A stretch of 64,000 bases of DNA from Tolypeutes matacus. Its lineage: Eukaryota > Chordata > Mammalia > Cingulata > Chlamyphoridae. This document shows, in pieces, positions 9,956-22,566 of this stretch. The stretch is from contig JAKSZT010038899.1 in the NCBI GenBank assembly GCA_026826555.1, positions 1,179,977-1,243,976 on the forward strand, in the 5' to 3' direction. Numbering within the stretch: the first letter of the stretch is position 1; every line of letters starts with the position of its first letter. The position numbers and the translations under genes are program-made. Below the pieces are notes generated by a model that did not search any database, was not told where the DNA came from, and saw only the letters and a program-made list of their open reading frames with translations.

Positions 9956-12900
9956 TATATGTATTTTTTTTAAAGAGGTGCTTAACTTACCTAAATATTA
10001 CATGGAAACTACAGGGATTCCCATGCTCCCCACCTCTCACACCTCCCACCACATCCCACATAAACCTCTCCCACAAGTGTGGCCCATCACCCTCAATGGA
10101 CTTACACATCCTGGGGCCTTGCCATCAACCATATACCACAGTTCACATCTTAGATCACACTCTCTCCCACACAGTTCTGAATGGTGTGTGCTGACTTATA
10201 AAGGCCTACAACCGTTGCCACAACAGCACTCAGGACAACCTCCAAATCCCAAAGAAGCCCCTGTATTTCAACTGCACATCCCCTCCCTGCCCCGAAAGTG
10301 TCCAGTGGCCACTGGCTCCACCTCACTGTTATAATTTCTTCCATTGCTAGAATCACCATATGTGTACAATAGAATACCATTAAGTCCACTCTAGTCCAAA
10401 GTTCTTCCCCTGAACATGAGGGGCCTGGGATGGTGATGTCCACTCCACCTCCAAGTGAGAGAGGGCTTATATCCCATGGATGTGGTGGGAGGGATGATCC
10501 TGTCTGCAGATGCAAGCCCTCTCCATTCCCTTGGATGGCTGTTGCCCATCGTTGTCTCCTCACCAGGTGACTTGGATGATTCCATTGAGCTGTAGGGTAT
10601 GAGTTGCAGCTCCGCTTAGATTCCACACACACCTGACACATAGGTAGGCCAGAGGCTCCAGTCTCTGGAAGTATACCTAAAAACTCCAGCGTCACATATA
10701 GGTTTGAATAGAAGGGACTGATGAACCATGTGCAGGGAGGACTTATTTGAGTCCAATTCTGTCACTCTCAAGAGCACAGATTCCAAAATAGAGCCCACTG
10801 ATAAGGCATCAGTCTCTGGGGCTATCCCCCCTTATATAGAACCTGGGTGTCTCCAGAGTTCTCCGGAGACCCTCTGTGTGGGGTGATATGCACTTTGATG
10901 TTCTATGAGCTCCTACTGAGGTGTGCGTAAGCGTTACCTTTGGGAGGACCTCCCGACTCTCTTTGAAGTCTCTTAGCCACTTGAACTCATTTGTCTTTAT
11001 CCTTTCCCCCTCTTATTCAAGGTCTTTTTCCAGTTGTGTTGCCAGTTGGCACTTGGTATTAATCCCTTGTTGCCAGGGAGGCTCATCCCTGGGAATCCGG
11101 TCCCATGGTGGGGGGAAGGTAATGCATTCATATGCTGAGCTTGGCTTAGAGACCGGCCACATTTGAGCAACAAGGAGGCTCTCAGGTGGCAACCCTTAGG
11201 CACCCCATAATGGTAAGCTAAGTTTCAGTTACAAGAGCAAAGACTCATAAGGTTAGTCATCAATAAAAAGATCTCATCAGTGGGCCATCCTCTTTTGACA
11301 GACACTGTTCCTGCACTCAAAGGACTGTTGCTGCCCCCTTGGAGAATGTGGCAGAGCTCTCCTGGCTAGGAATTCAGATTCCCTCATTTATTGAGTGATT
11401 GTCCACCCACCGTGACCATGCCCCATCCTTTGATCTTTTGAACAATTTTGTATATCTTTCATGTATATTCAGATGAACTTAATCCCATGAATCCCCTCTC
11501 CCAGACACCCCCGACCAATAATCCTCTGCAGTACCCATTGTAAGCATTCTGTGATCTAAATCTTCCTTGAACATGTAGCCCATAAAATAATCAAAAACAC
11601 TTAATAGGAAAAAGAAACAACAATGAAAAGCTTACATGAAAAAGACAAACATAAGGAAACTCAGGAAAAAAAAAAAAAAACACAAAAAGACAAACAAACA
11701 ATCAAACAAAAAACAAACCTAAACAAAATATAATTATTGGATTGGGACATTCAAAAAAATGGGGATAAAAGCAAAGGAAATGCCTTTTTAAAATATATAT
11801 ATATATATTCTTTTTTTCCTTTTATCACTGTGTTATCGGATATCCGGTGTGCCCTGACACCTTCCCCTATCAATCCCCAGTGTCTCCCAAATTATCATTT
11901 AATTTTCAAAGAAGTTTTAGGTCACAGCAAAGTCACACAGGGAATACCAGAGACTCCCAGATATCAAACCACCCCCCTGTACACCACTCCATAATAACAC
12001 CCCCTTTTTTTTGGATGTTAGCATTTTTATAACTGTTGTACAGATTGCAAAATATAGCAACTAAATATTGTCAATGTTTTACAGTATAGTTTAAAATTTA
12101 GATGATACAATTTAATAAGTTGTGATGATATTTACCATGCCCTGTGTCCATTACTGTAAGGTAAAGAAAAACCTTTCCCATGACCACTAAATACCCCCTT
12201 TTAACCTTAACTATTCCTTCCTCCCCACCCCCCTGGGGCATATGACACTCCCCTCTCTTGACTCATGGAATGTCAAGATTCATAGTTACATGCTCTGGCT
12301 ATTTGAACCTGTCCTTCCTAACCTACTCACCTGTCAATGCTGTACCACCAAACCCAGTAATATCACTACCCATCTGTCCTATCCTTCAATATGCAACTAT
12401 ACTCTATCCCTTTACCATAAATTATGTCCGTATGGGTGTTGGCTCAAAGCCTGCTCTTCTCTTTCTCTCCCTTGTTAAACTATCTTTCAGACAATGGTTC
12501 TCAAAGACTGCTCACTTTCCTCAGTTCAAATCAGTGAGGTCATATACTGTTCATCCTTGAGTGCCTGGCTTGCTTCACTCAACATAAAGTCTTCAAGATT
12601 CATCCACTTTATTCCATGTGTTAGCACTTTATTCCTTCTTACAGCTGAGTAATATTCCATTTTATGTATCTACCACATTTTGCTTATCCATTAGCCTGTC
12701 GATGGGCACCGGGGCTGATTCCGACTTTTGGCAATGATGAACAATGTTACTATGAACGTTGGTGTACATATATGTTTGTGTCTTTGCTTTCAGTTTTTCT
12801 GGGTATATACCCAGCAGTGGAATTGCTGGATCATACGGAAGATCTATTGTTACTTTTCTGAGGAACCGCCAAACTGTCCTCCACAGTGACTGGACCATAC

Positions 12901-14160
12901 CACAGTCCCACCAGAAGTGGATGAGGGTTCCTATCCCTCCACATCCTCTCCAACATTTGGTGTCTCCGGTTTTTTTAATAGCTGCCATTCTGATGGGTGC
13001 AAGATGGTATCTCATTGTAGTTTTCATTTGCATTTCCCTGATAATAAGCGATGTTGTGCATTTTTTCATGTACTTTTTATCCATTTGTATTTCTTCCTTG
13101 GAGAAGTGTCTTTTCAGGTCACTTGCCCATTTTTTAAATGGGTTGTTTGTCTTTTTATTTTCAAGGTGTAGGATTTCTTTATATATGCAGGATATTAGGC
13201 GCCTATCAGATATATGGTTGCCAAATATTTTCTCCTACTGGGTAGGCTGCCTTTTTATTTTCTTAATAACATACTTTGAGGTGCAGAAGTTTTTATTTTT
13301 GATGAGATCCCATTTATCTATTTTTATCTCTTGCTGCTCATGCTTTGGCTGTGAAGTTCATGAAACCATTTCCTATTACAAGGTCCTGTAGATGCTTCCT
13401 TACATTATCTTCCAAGGTCTTTATGGTTTTGGCTCTTATATTTAGATCTTTGATCCATCTTGAGTTGATTTTTGTATAAGGTGTAAGATGGTATTCTTCT
13501 CTCATTCTTTTGGATATGGATATCCAGTTCCCCAAGCACCACTTGTTAAAGAGGACATTCTCTCCCAACTGAGTGGGCTTCATGGCCTTGTCAAATATCA
13601 GATAACTGTATATGCGAGGATCTATATCAGAACTCTCATTTTGTTTCCATTGGTCAGTAGGTCTATCCTTGTGCCAAAACCACACAGTTTTGAGCACTGT
13701 GGCTTTGTAGTATGTTTTAAAGTCTGTTGATATACCTCCAACTTCATTTTTCTTTTTCAATATGTCTTTGGCAATACAGGGCCTCTTGCCTCTCCAAATA
13801 TATTTTGTGGTTAGTTTTTCCAGTTCCTTAAAAAATACAGTGTTCACTTTTATTGGGATTGCATTAAATCTGTAGATTAGTTTGGGTAGGATAGACCTCT
13901 TGATGATGTTTAGTCTTCCTATCCATGAACAGGAAATATTTTTCCATTTATTTAAGTCTTCTTGATTTCTTTTAACAGTGTTGTGTAGTTTTCTGTATAT
14001 AAGTCCTTTACATCTTTAGTTAAATTTATTCCTAGGTATTTGATTCTTTTAGTTACTATTGTACATGGTTTTTTTTCCCCTAATTTCCTCCTCAGTTTGC
14101 TCATTATTGGTGTATAGAAATGCTACTGATTTTTGAGCATTGATCTTATAGCCTGCAAGG
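9916..14160 (-). mobile_element. L1 element with about 2.7 kb 3' UTR and broken ORF2
   Basis: On the minus strand the order is the ORF2 C-terminal half (about 14150 to 12662) and then a long non-coding tail to about 9916. Tell-tale ORF2 peptides are [19 protein letters not shown] and [14 protein letters not shown] (12662-13084) and an upstream piece with TKYIWRGKRPCIAK (13338-13847). The pieces lie in different frames, so ORF2 is a pseudogene. The 3' UTR ends in a (TA)n(CA)n tract at about 9919-9957, which other copies of this family share. The same 3' UTR recurs at least five times in the window. The 5' end is truncated or merges with older L1 sequence near 14160. Confidence 0.8.
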
Positions 14161-14815
14161 CAGGTCTACTGGCAACAAGTTCCTTAAGCTTTTGCTTGTA
14201 TAAAAAATTCTTTAATTCTCCTTCACCTTTGAAGGATAAATTTACTGGATACAGAATTTAGTTAGATGTTTGTTATTTCACCACTTTATTTGTTTCACTC
14301 TATTCTCTTCTTATTTGCAGAGTGTCAGAAGTCCACTGCCATTCTTAACATTGTTCCTCTTTATGTCAGACATGTTTCATTTTGTTTGATTTATTTGTTT
14401 ATTTCCTTCCCTCTGGCTTCTTTCAAAATTTATTCTCTGTTTTTTTCCCTGTAGTTTGAATATGTTATACCTAGGTGAAATGTTTGGGGTTCTCTGAGCA
14501 TTTTAGGTCAACAGTTTGGTGTCTGTCATTCAATTTCTAAAATAGTCATTATTACATCAAATATTTCTTCTGCTTCTTTCCCTCCTTATTTTCCTTCTGG
14601 TATTCCAATTTCTCATATGTTATACCTTTTGTTATTACACCCCATTTCTTAGATATTCTGTTCTGTTATTTTTCTTTTTACTATTTTTCCCAATTTGGCA
14701 AATTTCTGTTGATATATCTTCTAGCTCACTGATTCTGTCTTTAGCTGTGTCCTGTCTACCAATGAATCTTTCAAAGACATTCTTCTTTTTTCTTAGTGCT
14801 CTTAATTTCTAACAC
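14160..14815 (-). mobile_element. Older L1 fragment
   Basis: Antisense L1 sequence of a different, more diverged type (blocks near 14200-14280 and 14690-14790). It abuts the longer L1 and has no open frame. Confidence 0.5.
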
Positions 14816-15150
14816 TCACTTTTTATTTATTTATCTTTTCTAATATCAAAGTAATCATGCTTATTGTAGAAGATGCAGAAAAGTATAGAGAAAAGGAAAA
14901 AAATAAGTATTATAGCACCATCCAGATTCAATTGCTATGACCTTCAGGAGAGTTAAATTACTTTCCCTTGAGGGCAGGATCTTTTTAAGGAGAAGAGAAT
15001 GGTCTGGAAAATTTTCAGAATGGTTACTTTTCACCTTTCCCTGCCCTCAGCAAGAAGAGATTTTTCTCCTTTCTTCAGTATGAGAACCTGTTGGGGTTCC
15101 TAGAGGTAACTCTCACAAGAGCTGAGGGGGAACAAGGCCTGGAGAGGTCC
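14816..15150. other. Intergenic, nothing firm
   Basis: Contains a decayed A-rich repeat-like stretch at 14830-14930. No gene is seen. Confidence 0.3.
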
Positions 15151-17517
15151 TCAAGTGCTTAACTTTTTTGGGGGTGAGCTTCTTTATTCATGATCTGTAA
15201 ATGCCAAAACATCTCTGTATTTCTTATATGTGCCTTATCCATGAAAGTCCAGGTAACCCTCCTTTGGGATGCTGAACAATGTAACCAATTGTAGTGTCTT
15301 ACCCTTAGCTTTATTCTATAACTTGAGAAGCTTTGGTGCTGTCCTTTCCTTAGGCCCCCACTGCAGTGGAAAGCCTGCAGTACCTCAAGTCAGCATTTTG
15401 TCAATCACCTCCAAGCTGGACTTGCCTACTTCTTTTTTTTTTTTTTCTTTAAACCATGAATTTATTACTGCATCAACTCTATGTGACTTTTTAATATATA
15501 TATATATATATTTTAAAAGGTGCTTAGATTACCTAAATATTACATAGAAATTACAGGGATTCCCATCTTCCCCACCTTCCACACCTCCCACAACATCCCA
15601 CACAAACATTCTTCATCAATGTGGCACATCACTCGTAATGGATATACACATCCTGGGGCCTTGCCAACAAGCATAGACCATAGTTCACATCATAGACCAC
15701 ACTCTCTCCCACACAGTTCTGCTTGGTATATGCTGATGTAAAATGGTCTGTATCTGTGGCAACAATGCAACTCAGTACAACCCAAAGTCCCAAAAAAGCC
15801 CCTGTTTTTCAACTGCCCTTCCCCTCCCTGCCCCAAAAGCATCCAGTGGCCATTGGCTCCACCTCACTGTTATAATTTATTCCATTGCTTGAATCACAAT
15901 ATGTCTACAACAGAATACCATAAAGTCCTCTCCAGTCCATAGCTCTTCCCCCAATCCTGAGGGGACTGGGATCATGACGTCCACTCCACCTCCAAATGAG
16001 AGAGGGCTTATAGCCCAAGAATACAGTGGATAGGATTATCCTGCCTGCAGCTGCAGGCCTTCTCCATTCCCTGGGATGGCCATTGCCCATCATCGTCTCC
16101 TCGCCAGGTGACTTGGATGAGTCCATTGAGCTGTAGGGCAGGAGTTGCAGCTCCACCGAGATTCCAGGCACAGCTGGCACATAGGTAGGCCAGAGGCTCC
16201 AGTCCCAGGAAGTACACCTAAAAACTCCAGCATCACATATAGGATTCAATAAAAAAAAGGTTTTAATATGGGGTGGGGAAGGGGGAGGGAGGTTGGGTAT
16301 GTGGGAGACTCTAGTATTCTGTGTGTGACTTTGCTGTGACCTAAAACTTCTTTGAAAATTAAAGAAAATTTGGGAGACACTGGGGAATGAGAGGGGAAAG
16401 GTGTCATGGTACATTGGACATCCAATAATACAGTCATAAAAGGAAAAAAGAATATTTTTTTTAAAAATGGATTTTTAAAAATTTTTTGCTCATTTTTTTG
16501 AATGCCACAATCCATTAATTATATTTTATTTTTAGTTTAGTTTTTTTTTCTCTTCTGAATTTCCTTGTACTTATCTCTTGCATTTAAGCTTATCATTATT
16601 ATTTATTTTTCCTATTAATTTTATTTGGTTATTATATGGGCTTCATGTTCAAGGAATATTTAGATCACATAAGGGTTACAATGGGGGCTGCAGCAGAGCA
16701 TTGGTGAGGGGTGTCTGGGATGGGGAATTCATGGGAGTATGTTCATCTGAATATACATGAAAGATATATAAAATTGTTCAAATGATCAAGGGATGGGGCA
16801 TGGTCATGGTGGGTAGACAATCACTCAATAAATGAGGGAATCTTAATTCCCAGCCTGGAGAGTTCTGCCACATTCTCCAAGGGAGAAACCACAGTCCCCT
16901 GAGTGCAAGGGCAGTGTCTGGCAGGAGAGGATGGCCCACTGATGGGTTCTTGTTATTGATGACTAGCCTTATGAGTCTTTGCTCTTGTAATTGAAACTTA
17001 GCCTACTGTTATGGGCTGCCTAAGGGTTGCCACCTGAGAGCCTCCTTGTTGCTCAAATGTGGCCTCTCTTGAAGGCAAACTTAGCATATGAATGCATTAC
17101 CTTCTCCCCAGTGTGGGACATGACTCCCAGGGATGAGCCTCCCTGGCAATGAGGGATTAATACCAAGTGCCAACTGGCAACATGATTGGAAAAAGACCTT
17201 GAATAAAAGGGGGAAAGGTAAACACAAACGAGTTCAAGTGGCTAAGAGACTTCAAAGAGAGTCGGGACGTCATCCCAGAGGTAATCCTTTCATACACCTC
17301 AGTAGGATCTCATAGAACAGCAAAATGGATATCACCCCACACAGAGGGACTCCTGAGGGATCTGGAGACACCCAGGTGCTATATAAGGGGGGATAACCCC
17401 AGAGATTGATGCCTTATTATGGGCTCTACTTTGGAACCTGTGCTCCTGAGAGTGACAGAGTTGGACTAAAATAAGTCCTCCCTGCACATGGTCCTTCTAT
17501 TCAAGTGCTTAACTTTT
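15151..17517 (-). mobile_element. Twin-primed (5'-inverted) L1 insertion with 17-base target-site duplication
   Basis: The 17-mer 'tcaagtgcttaactttt' occurs at 15151-15167 and again at 17501-17517, bracketing an insertion of about 2.3 kb. Inside, 15492-16250 matches 9960-10710 in the same orientation. From 16251 to 17500 the sequence is the reverse complement of about 12014 down to 10709. The two parts meet at the same position of the L1 3' UTR, as expected for twin priming with 5' inversion. Between the left duplication and the L1 part lies about 320 bases of other sequence with T-runs at 15163-15168 and 15431-15446 and TTTATT at about 15182 (an AATAAA on the minus strand). This suggests a 3' transduction. 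Confidence 0.85.
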
Positions 17518-18540
17518 AAGCCAGGCCTTGATCAGCCTCCAGGAATTTGTCAATTACAGTTTAAGTGTTTCAACCGGTTCCTGGTTCCAGAGATTTCTCT
17601 TCTCAGCAATCTCTGATTCTCTGTAATCACCTGTCTCTTCATTTTCAGTGCAGCAGATTGCTGTGCGACCTCATTCCTCTGATGGATCTAAGAAGAGTTG
17701 TTAATTATCAGTTTTGTACAGATTTTCTATTCTTCTGAGGACAAGGTTGGCAATGTCCAATCTCTTTGTAGTAGGAGCAGAAACTGGAAGGCCTCTTTTA
17801 TCTGAACCTTAATTTTATTGTAAGAAATCTTACAAGGTATGCTGCTGCTGACAGATTCCTGCTATGTTTGAGCTCCTGCAGCTCCCACAAAGAGTATATA
17901 TCCACTGTGGGTTTCACTTTTAAGTAGCTAGTTATTCTGTGTAAGAAGCAGTATATGGTGCAGCCATATTTTGCTGTTGAGTTTTGGCCTCTTACCACTC
18001 AAGCCTATAGGAGAGATTGTTGGCAATTCTTAATCCTCCCAGGTTGAACTATCCTCTTCTCAATAATGAGAAAAAGCAAAGCACTCTGAATGGTTGAGTG
18101 CTGTACTTTCACTTAGAAGCTCAGGGCTTGGTTTGCATGTGGGAGACACATTTGTATAAAAATGGTAAATGTTGATGGGCTTCCTTTCTCTGGAGTGCTA
18201 GGAAGAGGGTGACTGGCTGAGGCCCAGTGTCGACACAAGCTCTGTATTCACTGATCACAAGTCCCCTCCTTCCATAGCAGGAGAAATGTCAGAAAGCATG
18301 GGGATGTGACAATAAACACAACACACCTGGCATGTTCTCTCCTGAGGTCTTACATGAAACTTTATGAAGATATATCTGCACACTAACACTATAGGTAAAT
18401 GATCTATGAGGCTCCTTTTGCCATCACTTTGCAACTCACATATGAAAAACTCCCTTGATTTCTGCTCTTCTTCTCTTTCTCTTTGTTATAAACCTGAAGT
18501 AGATTTGCTACTTCTTTTTTAGCAGATACTCCTGGAACTA
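17518..18540. other. Spacer, possible old L1 remnants
   Basis: 17518-17760 looks like decayed repeat sequence continuous with that left of 15151. The stretch 18180-18540 could be the upstream flank of the following V remnant, but I find no octamer and no leader exon. Confidence 0.3.
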
Positions 18541-18764
18541 GATTTGGCAGCCCCAGTGGGAGGGGTGGCAGTACATAGAGCAGATATGCTATAGTGGAAA
18601 CACATACTACAACCCATCCCTCAAGAGCCACAGTCCCATTTCCAGAGATATATCAAGAACCAGTTCTTCCTGAAACTGATCCCCATGACTCCTGAAGACA
18701 TGGCTGTGTATTACTGAATGAGAAACATAAAGATGAGGAGACAGGGTTAGTACAGACATATCCA
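18541..18764 (+). pseudogene. IGHV clan II remnant, 3' half only
   Basis: Begins in or near FR2/CDR2. The CDR2-FR3 part reads CYSGNTYYNPSLKS and then a shifted KNQFFLKLIPMTPEDMAVYY. A one-base deletion near 18652 splits the frame, and the second conserved Cys codon is now a TGA stop (TATTACTGA, about 18709-18717). The expected RSS position holds only a decayed heptamer CATAAAG (18726-18732) and, 23 bases on, ACATATCCA (18756-18764). FR1, leader and promoter are absent. NPSLKS marks it as IGHV4-like. Confidence 0.82.
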
Positions 18765-20090
18765 CCTGCCCTGCAGGTAGGACAGGAGAAGGCAGGGCTG
18801 CAGATGGCACTCAGGACCGACACAACCTGCCCCCACTTTGGGGCAGGTGCATGGGGAGGCTGGGGAATAGTTTTCCCCAATGGTTTGGAATACCCTGTCC
18901 CTAAGTTCAAAATATTCCCTAGAGACATTCAAACTTCCTGTTTAATGACTTATATGGCTGACATGGCTTCAGACACAGTATTGAGTAGTTGACAACTTGA
19001 GCATAATTGTCACATTATTGGAATTTTCTACCACAAGATGATGATTCTGAAGATGCTGCCTCTCTTAAGGGGTCAAACCAGGTGGACACTTGAATTTCTT
19101 TTTAAGAAAACTTATCCTTGCCATGACATGAAGTGATGTTTCCTTTGGAACCAGTGTCACCACAAGTCCTACCACAATGTGTTCTGTAGATGAGTGTTCT
19201 GAGCTCATTGCTTCCTTCACTTGATGATACTTATTTCTCCTTAGTGTGATTTGAAGGGCCCATATTTCACAGCTCCTCACTCTTCCTCTGTGGCTTCAGG
19301 GAATATGTGGTTGCTGATATTTTTGTTCAAACACTCTCCTTCCTACCCTGTGAAGCAAGGTTGTTTATATTGTATTATTACATGCTGACTGTGTTATATG
19401 TATTCACTTAAATATACCTATATATTAATTAGATCAGAAAATATGCTATAAATAAACACATTACTAATATTTGTTTACATATGTAGTTAGTAAGAACTAA
19501 TGATTTCCTTTTTTATATCTATTTTATATTGCTGAAGTTAAATTATATTTAACTGCTTTTTTAGAGCTACAGCAGCAGATGATATTTGCTTTGTCAGGAG
19601 TGAAGGAATGAGAATTATAATGTTCCTCTACATTTCACAGTTGCAGGCTGCCCTCACAGACTAAGCCTCTAAGGTGGGGAGTCTGTGCATATGTGCCGGT
19701 ATCAACAAGGAGACTGGTAAAATAAAATCCACCAATTCTTATGAAATTTTAGGAATTAGAATCACTGATCATCTAAGTTTTCCAGGCACAGAAAACCCTA
19801 GAAACACTCTTATGCTTTCACCGATGAATGGAGGTTTCCATCCTGCCAGGTATACCCTGGACTGACAAAGTAACTGACCTAGCTCCAGGGTGGGCACAAT
19901 AGCAGGCAGTTATCTGTCAGCACCTGAGATCTTCTGACCTGACCAGTCAGAAAAAAAGAATAAAGTGATTTTAATTTATTTTATGTGGCTACAATTAACA
20001 AGAACATGTTACTGGAGGAGGCTCAGGCACATAGGTAAATGGAAGAGGATATGTGTGACCTTGGATAAGCTAACAGTTACTTAGATGTGA
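18765..20090. other. Intergenic, nothing recognised
   Basis: No V segment, RNA gene or firmly assignable repeat seen. Confidence 0.35.
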
Positions 20091-22500
20091 GGCAAAAATA
20101 AGTTTAAAAAACCAGCAAAGACAAAAAAGTGATAAATTTCATTTATCATAAAGAACTTGCATCAAAATATAGAAAGAAAATTTAATACTCAAATTAAAAG
20201 AAGACCCTAAAACAACTTGGAGACAAGGAACTATAGACATATCATAACAGAAGGCTCAAGAATGGCAAATAAACACATGAAAAGAGGACCAATTATCTTA
20301 TAAATTGGAAATGAAAATTGTCAAACTGAAATGTTACTACCTACCCAGTAGCACAAACAATACATAAGTTTTGTGAATAATTAACAGAAATTGTAACTAT
20401 TATATACCATTGGTGATTCTGCAAAATGGTGTAATATCATATCCAATAGTACAAATCAAAAGGACTTAGATATAAATCTATCAAATATGTGTGGGATCTG
20501 TATATGGAAAAAAAACTAATGAGATGAATAAAAAAAGGCCTAAATCCATGAAAAAGAGTAGTATGTTCATGGATTTGAAGAATCAATATTGTTAATATTT
20601 CAATTCTTAGCAATTTGATCTAGAGATTCAACACAATCCCAAACCCCAGCAAGCATTTTTTTAGGTATCAGTAATCTATTCTAAAATACAAATGGAAAAT
20701 TCACTGTATATGGATAGTCAAACAATAATAAAAAGAAGATTAAATTTAGAGGTGTTAGGTTACACATTTCAAATAATCACTATAGAGCTAAATGAGAATT
20801 TATGGAATTTGTGGAAGGAAATCTGAATAAATCAATTTAACATAGTACAGATTTTAGGGTAGACCCATAGAGATACAGTGAAATGATTTTTTACAAAGTT
20901 GAATAAGAAATAAAAGGGAAAGAATATAATCTTTGCAACAAATTAAATGCAAATATGCCAGACAAAAAATTAACAGTATGTCATAGCTCATATTTTATAC
21001 AATGGTTTAGGTCATTAAGGAACATAGACATAAACATGAAATAACAAAAACAGAAAAATTCTAAATGAAAATATAGTACATAATTTCTGTGATTTTGTGA
21101 ATACAAACACAACACCAAAAGCATACTCTATGTTAGAAAAAATGATAGATTAAAATTTGACATAAATAAATCTTTTTTTCTTAGTGATAGATCATGTTAT
21201 AAGAATGAGAAGACAAGGCCTAGGTTGCAATAAAATACATGCAGACATAAGCAGGATAAAACATTTTATCCAGAACATATAAAGAAATTTATGTAGTGCA
21301 CAGTCAGGATGTTGAGGATCCTACAAGCAGAGGGGCAAAGTGATGCTGGAGTGAGTGGCTTCCTCTTAGTGTCTATGATTTCCTTATCCATGGACAAATC
21401 TGTGCCTAGGATCTCCTCTATTATCTAGCCTATTAACCTGATTTTCCCTTATAAAGCCATACTCTGAGAAAACAGGTCTGTTCCTTCTCTACCATCATCA
21501 TTTGAAAACTTGGCTAAAGCTGGATTATAGCGATACATAGTCCCTGTGATGTTTTTATCTCTTCTGAATTTAAAACTGATCCATTCTTAAGTAAATAAGT
21601 AGGGCCTTCTGGTATATGTTTTGGACTGGCTAGTGGGATATGTTTGCACAGAGACTTAGACATAGTTATGCAAGCTCAACATCAAGATCCAGGCACCCCC
21701 AAGCCTTAGTAGGCAGAGGAGGTAGTTGTATAAAATTAAGTTCATAAGTACTTATCTTACAGAGAATAGGACATTGTGAAGGGCTGTCTTTTATTTTGGA
21801 ATTTGATTTTTGTCAAAATTTGGCATATAAAAAGTTTTTATTATATGAAATAGTTATAAGAAGTAGGAAAATTGGATGGATTTAATGTCTTTTTCATGAT
21901 GCTAGTCTCTTTTTACGTGCTTTATGACCCTTATACCAGCGACAACAAATAGGTTACTCAGTAATTTAACAAACTTGACACTAAAGGCATAATCAAAAAG
22001 ATGAAAATTATAATAGGCCTTTATAAAACATAATTAATGCCTCATATTGCATTATTAATAAAATTAAAAGAAATCCATGCACTGGAATATAATTTTCACT
22101 AGACATATAACTAGTAAAGTTCTTATGTCCAGAATGTATAAAGAAGACATAGTTAAATATTAACCAAAACAGACAAAAGGCATGAATAGACATATTACCA
22201 ACAAAAATATACCAATTTGTAATAAGCAAAGTAAAAAATCACTCAACATTATTAGATAAATGGAAATTAAAACCACAATTACAGGGACAAATGTGGCACA
22301 AAAGGTTGGGCATCCCTCTCGCATATGGAGGGACCTGGATTTGATCCCCAGGGCCTCCCGGTAAAAATGAAAAACCACAATTACATAACACTACACTCCC
22401 TATATAATTACAATTATTTATTGAACCTGAAATCTCTATTATTGGTGAGTATATTGAGAAACTTGAACCCTCATTACAGACATTGTGTTCGTGTATAATA
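20091..22500 (+). mobile_element. Ancient L1, plus strand, interrupted by a SINE
   Basis: A-rich sequence whose blocks (for example 20560-20710 and 22400-22480) follow L1 ORF2 order but with no open frame. A small SINE at 22284-22370 has inserted into it. Boundaries are approximate. Confidence 0.5.
22269..22385 (+). mobile_element. Short tRNA-derived SINE with 15-base target-site duplication
   Basis: The 15-mer 'aaaaccacaattaca' at 22269-22283 is repeated at 22371-22385. The 87-base insert is a tRNA-like head ('ggttgggcatccc...', 'ggatttgatccccagg') with a very short A-tail. It matches the head of the larger SINE at 43946 and belongs to the DAS-type, tRNA-derived armadillo SINEs. Confidence 0.82.
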
Positions 22501-22566
22501 ACAAATTAAAGATGGTGAGTGCTGAGATTTTAGCCCAGCACCATCACATAATAAAGATCCACATTT

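Noticed and set aside
10150..10695. 181-codon minus-strand frame
   Set aside because: It lies wholly in the L1 3' UTR. Other copies of the same UTR carry stops in it, so there is no sign of selection for coding.
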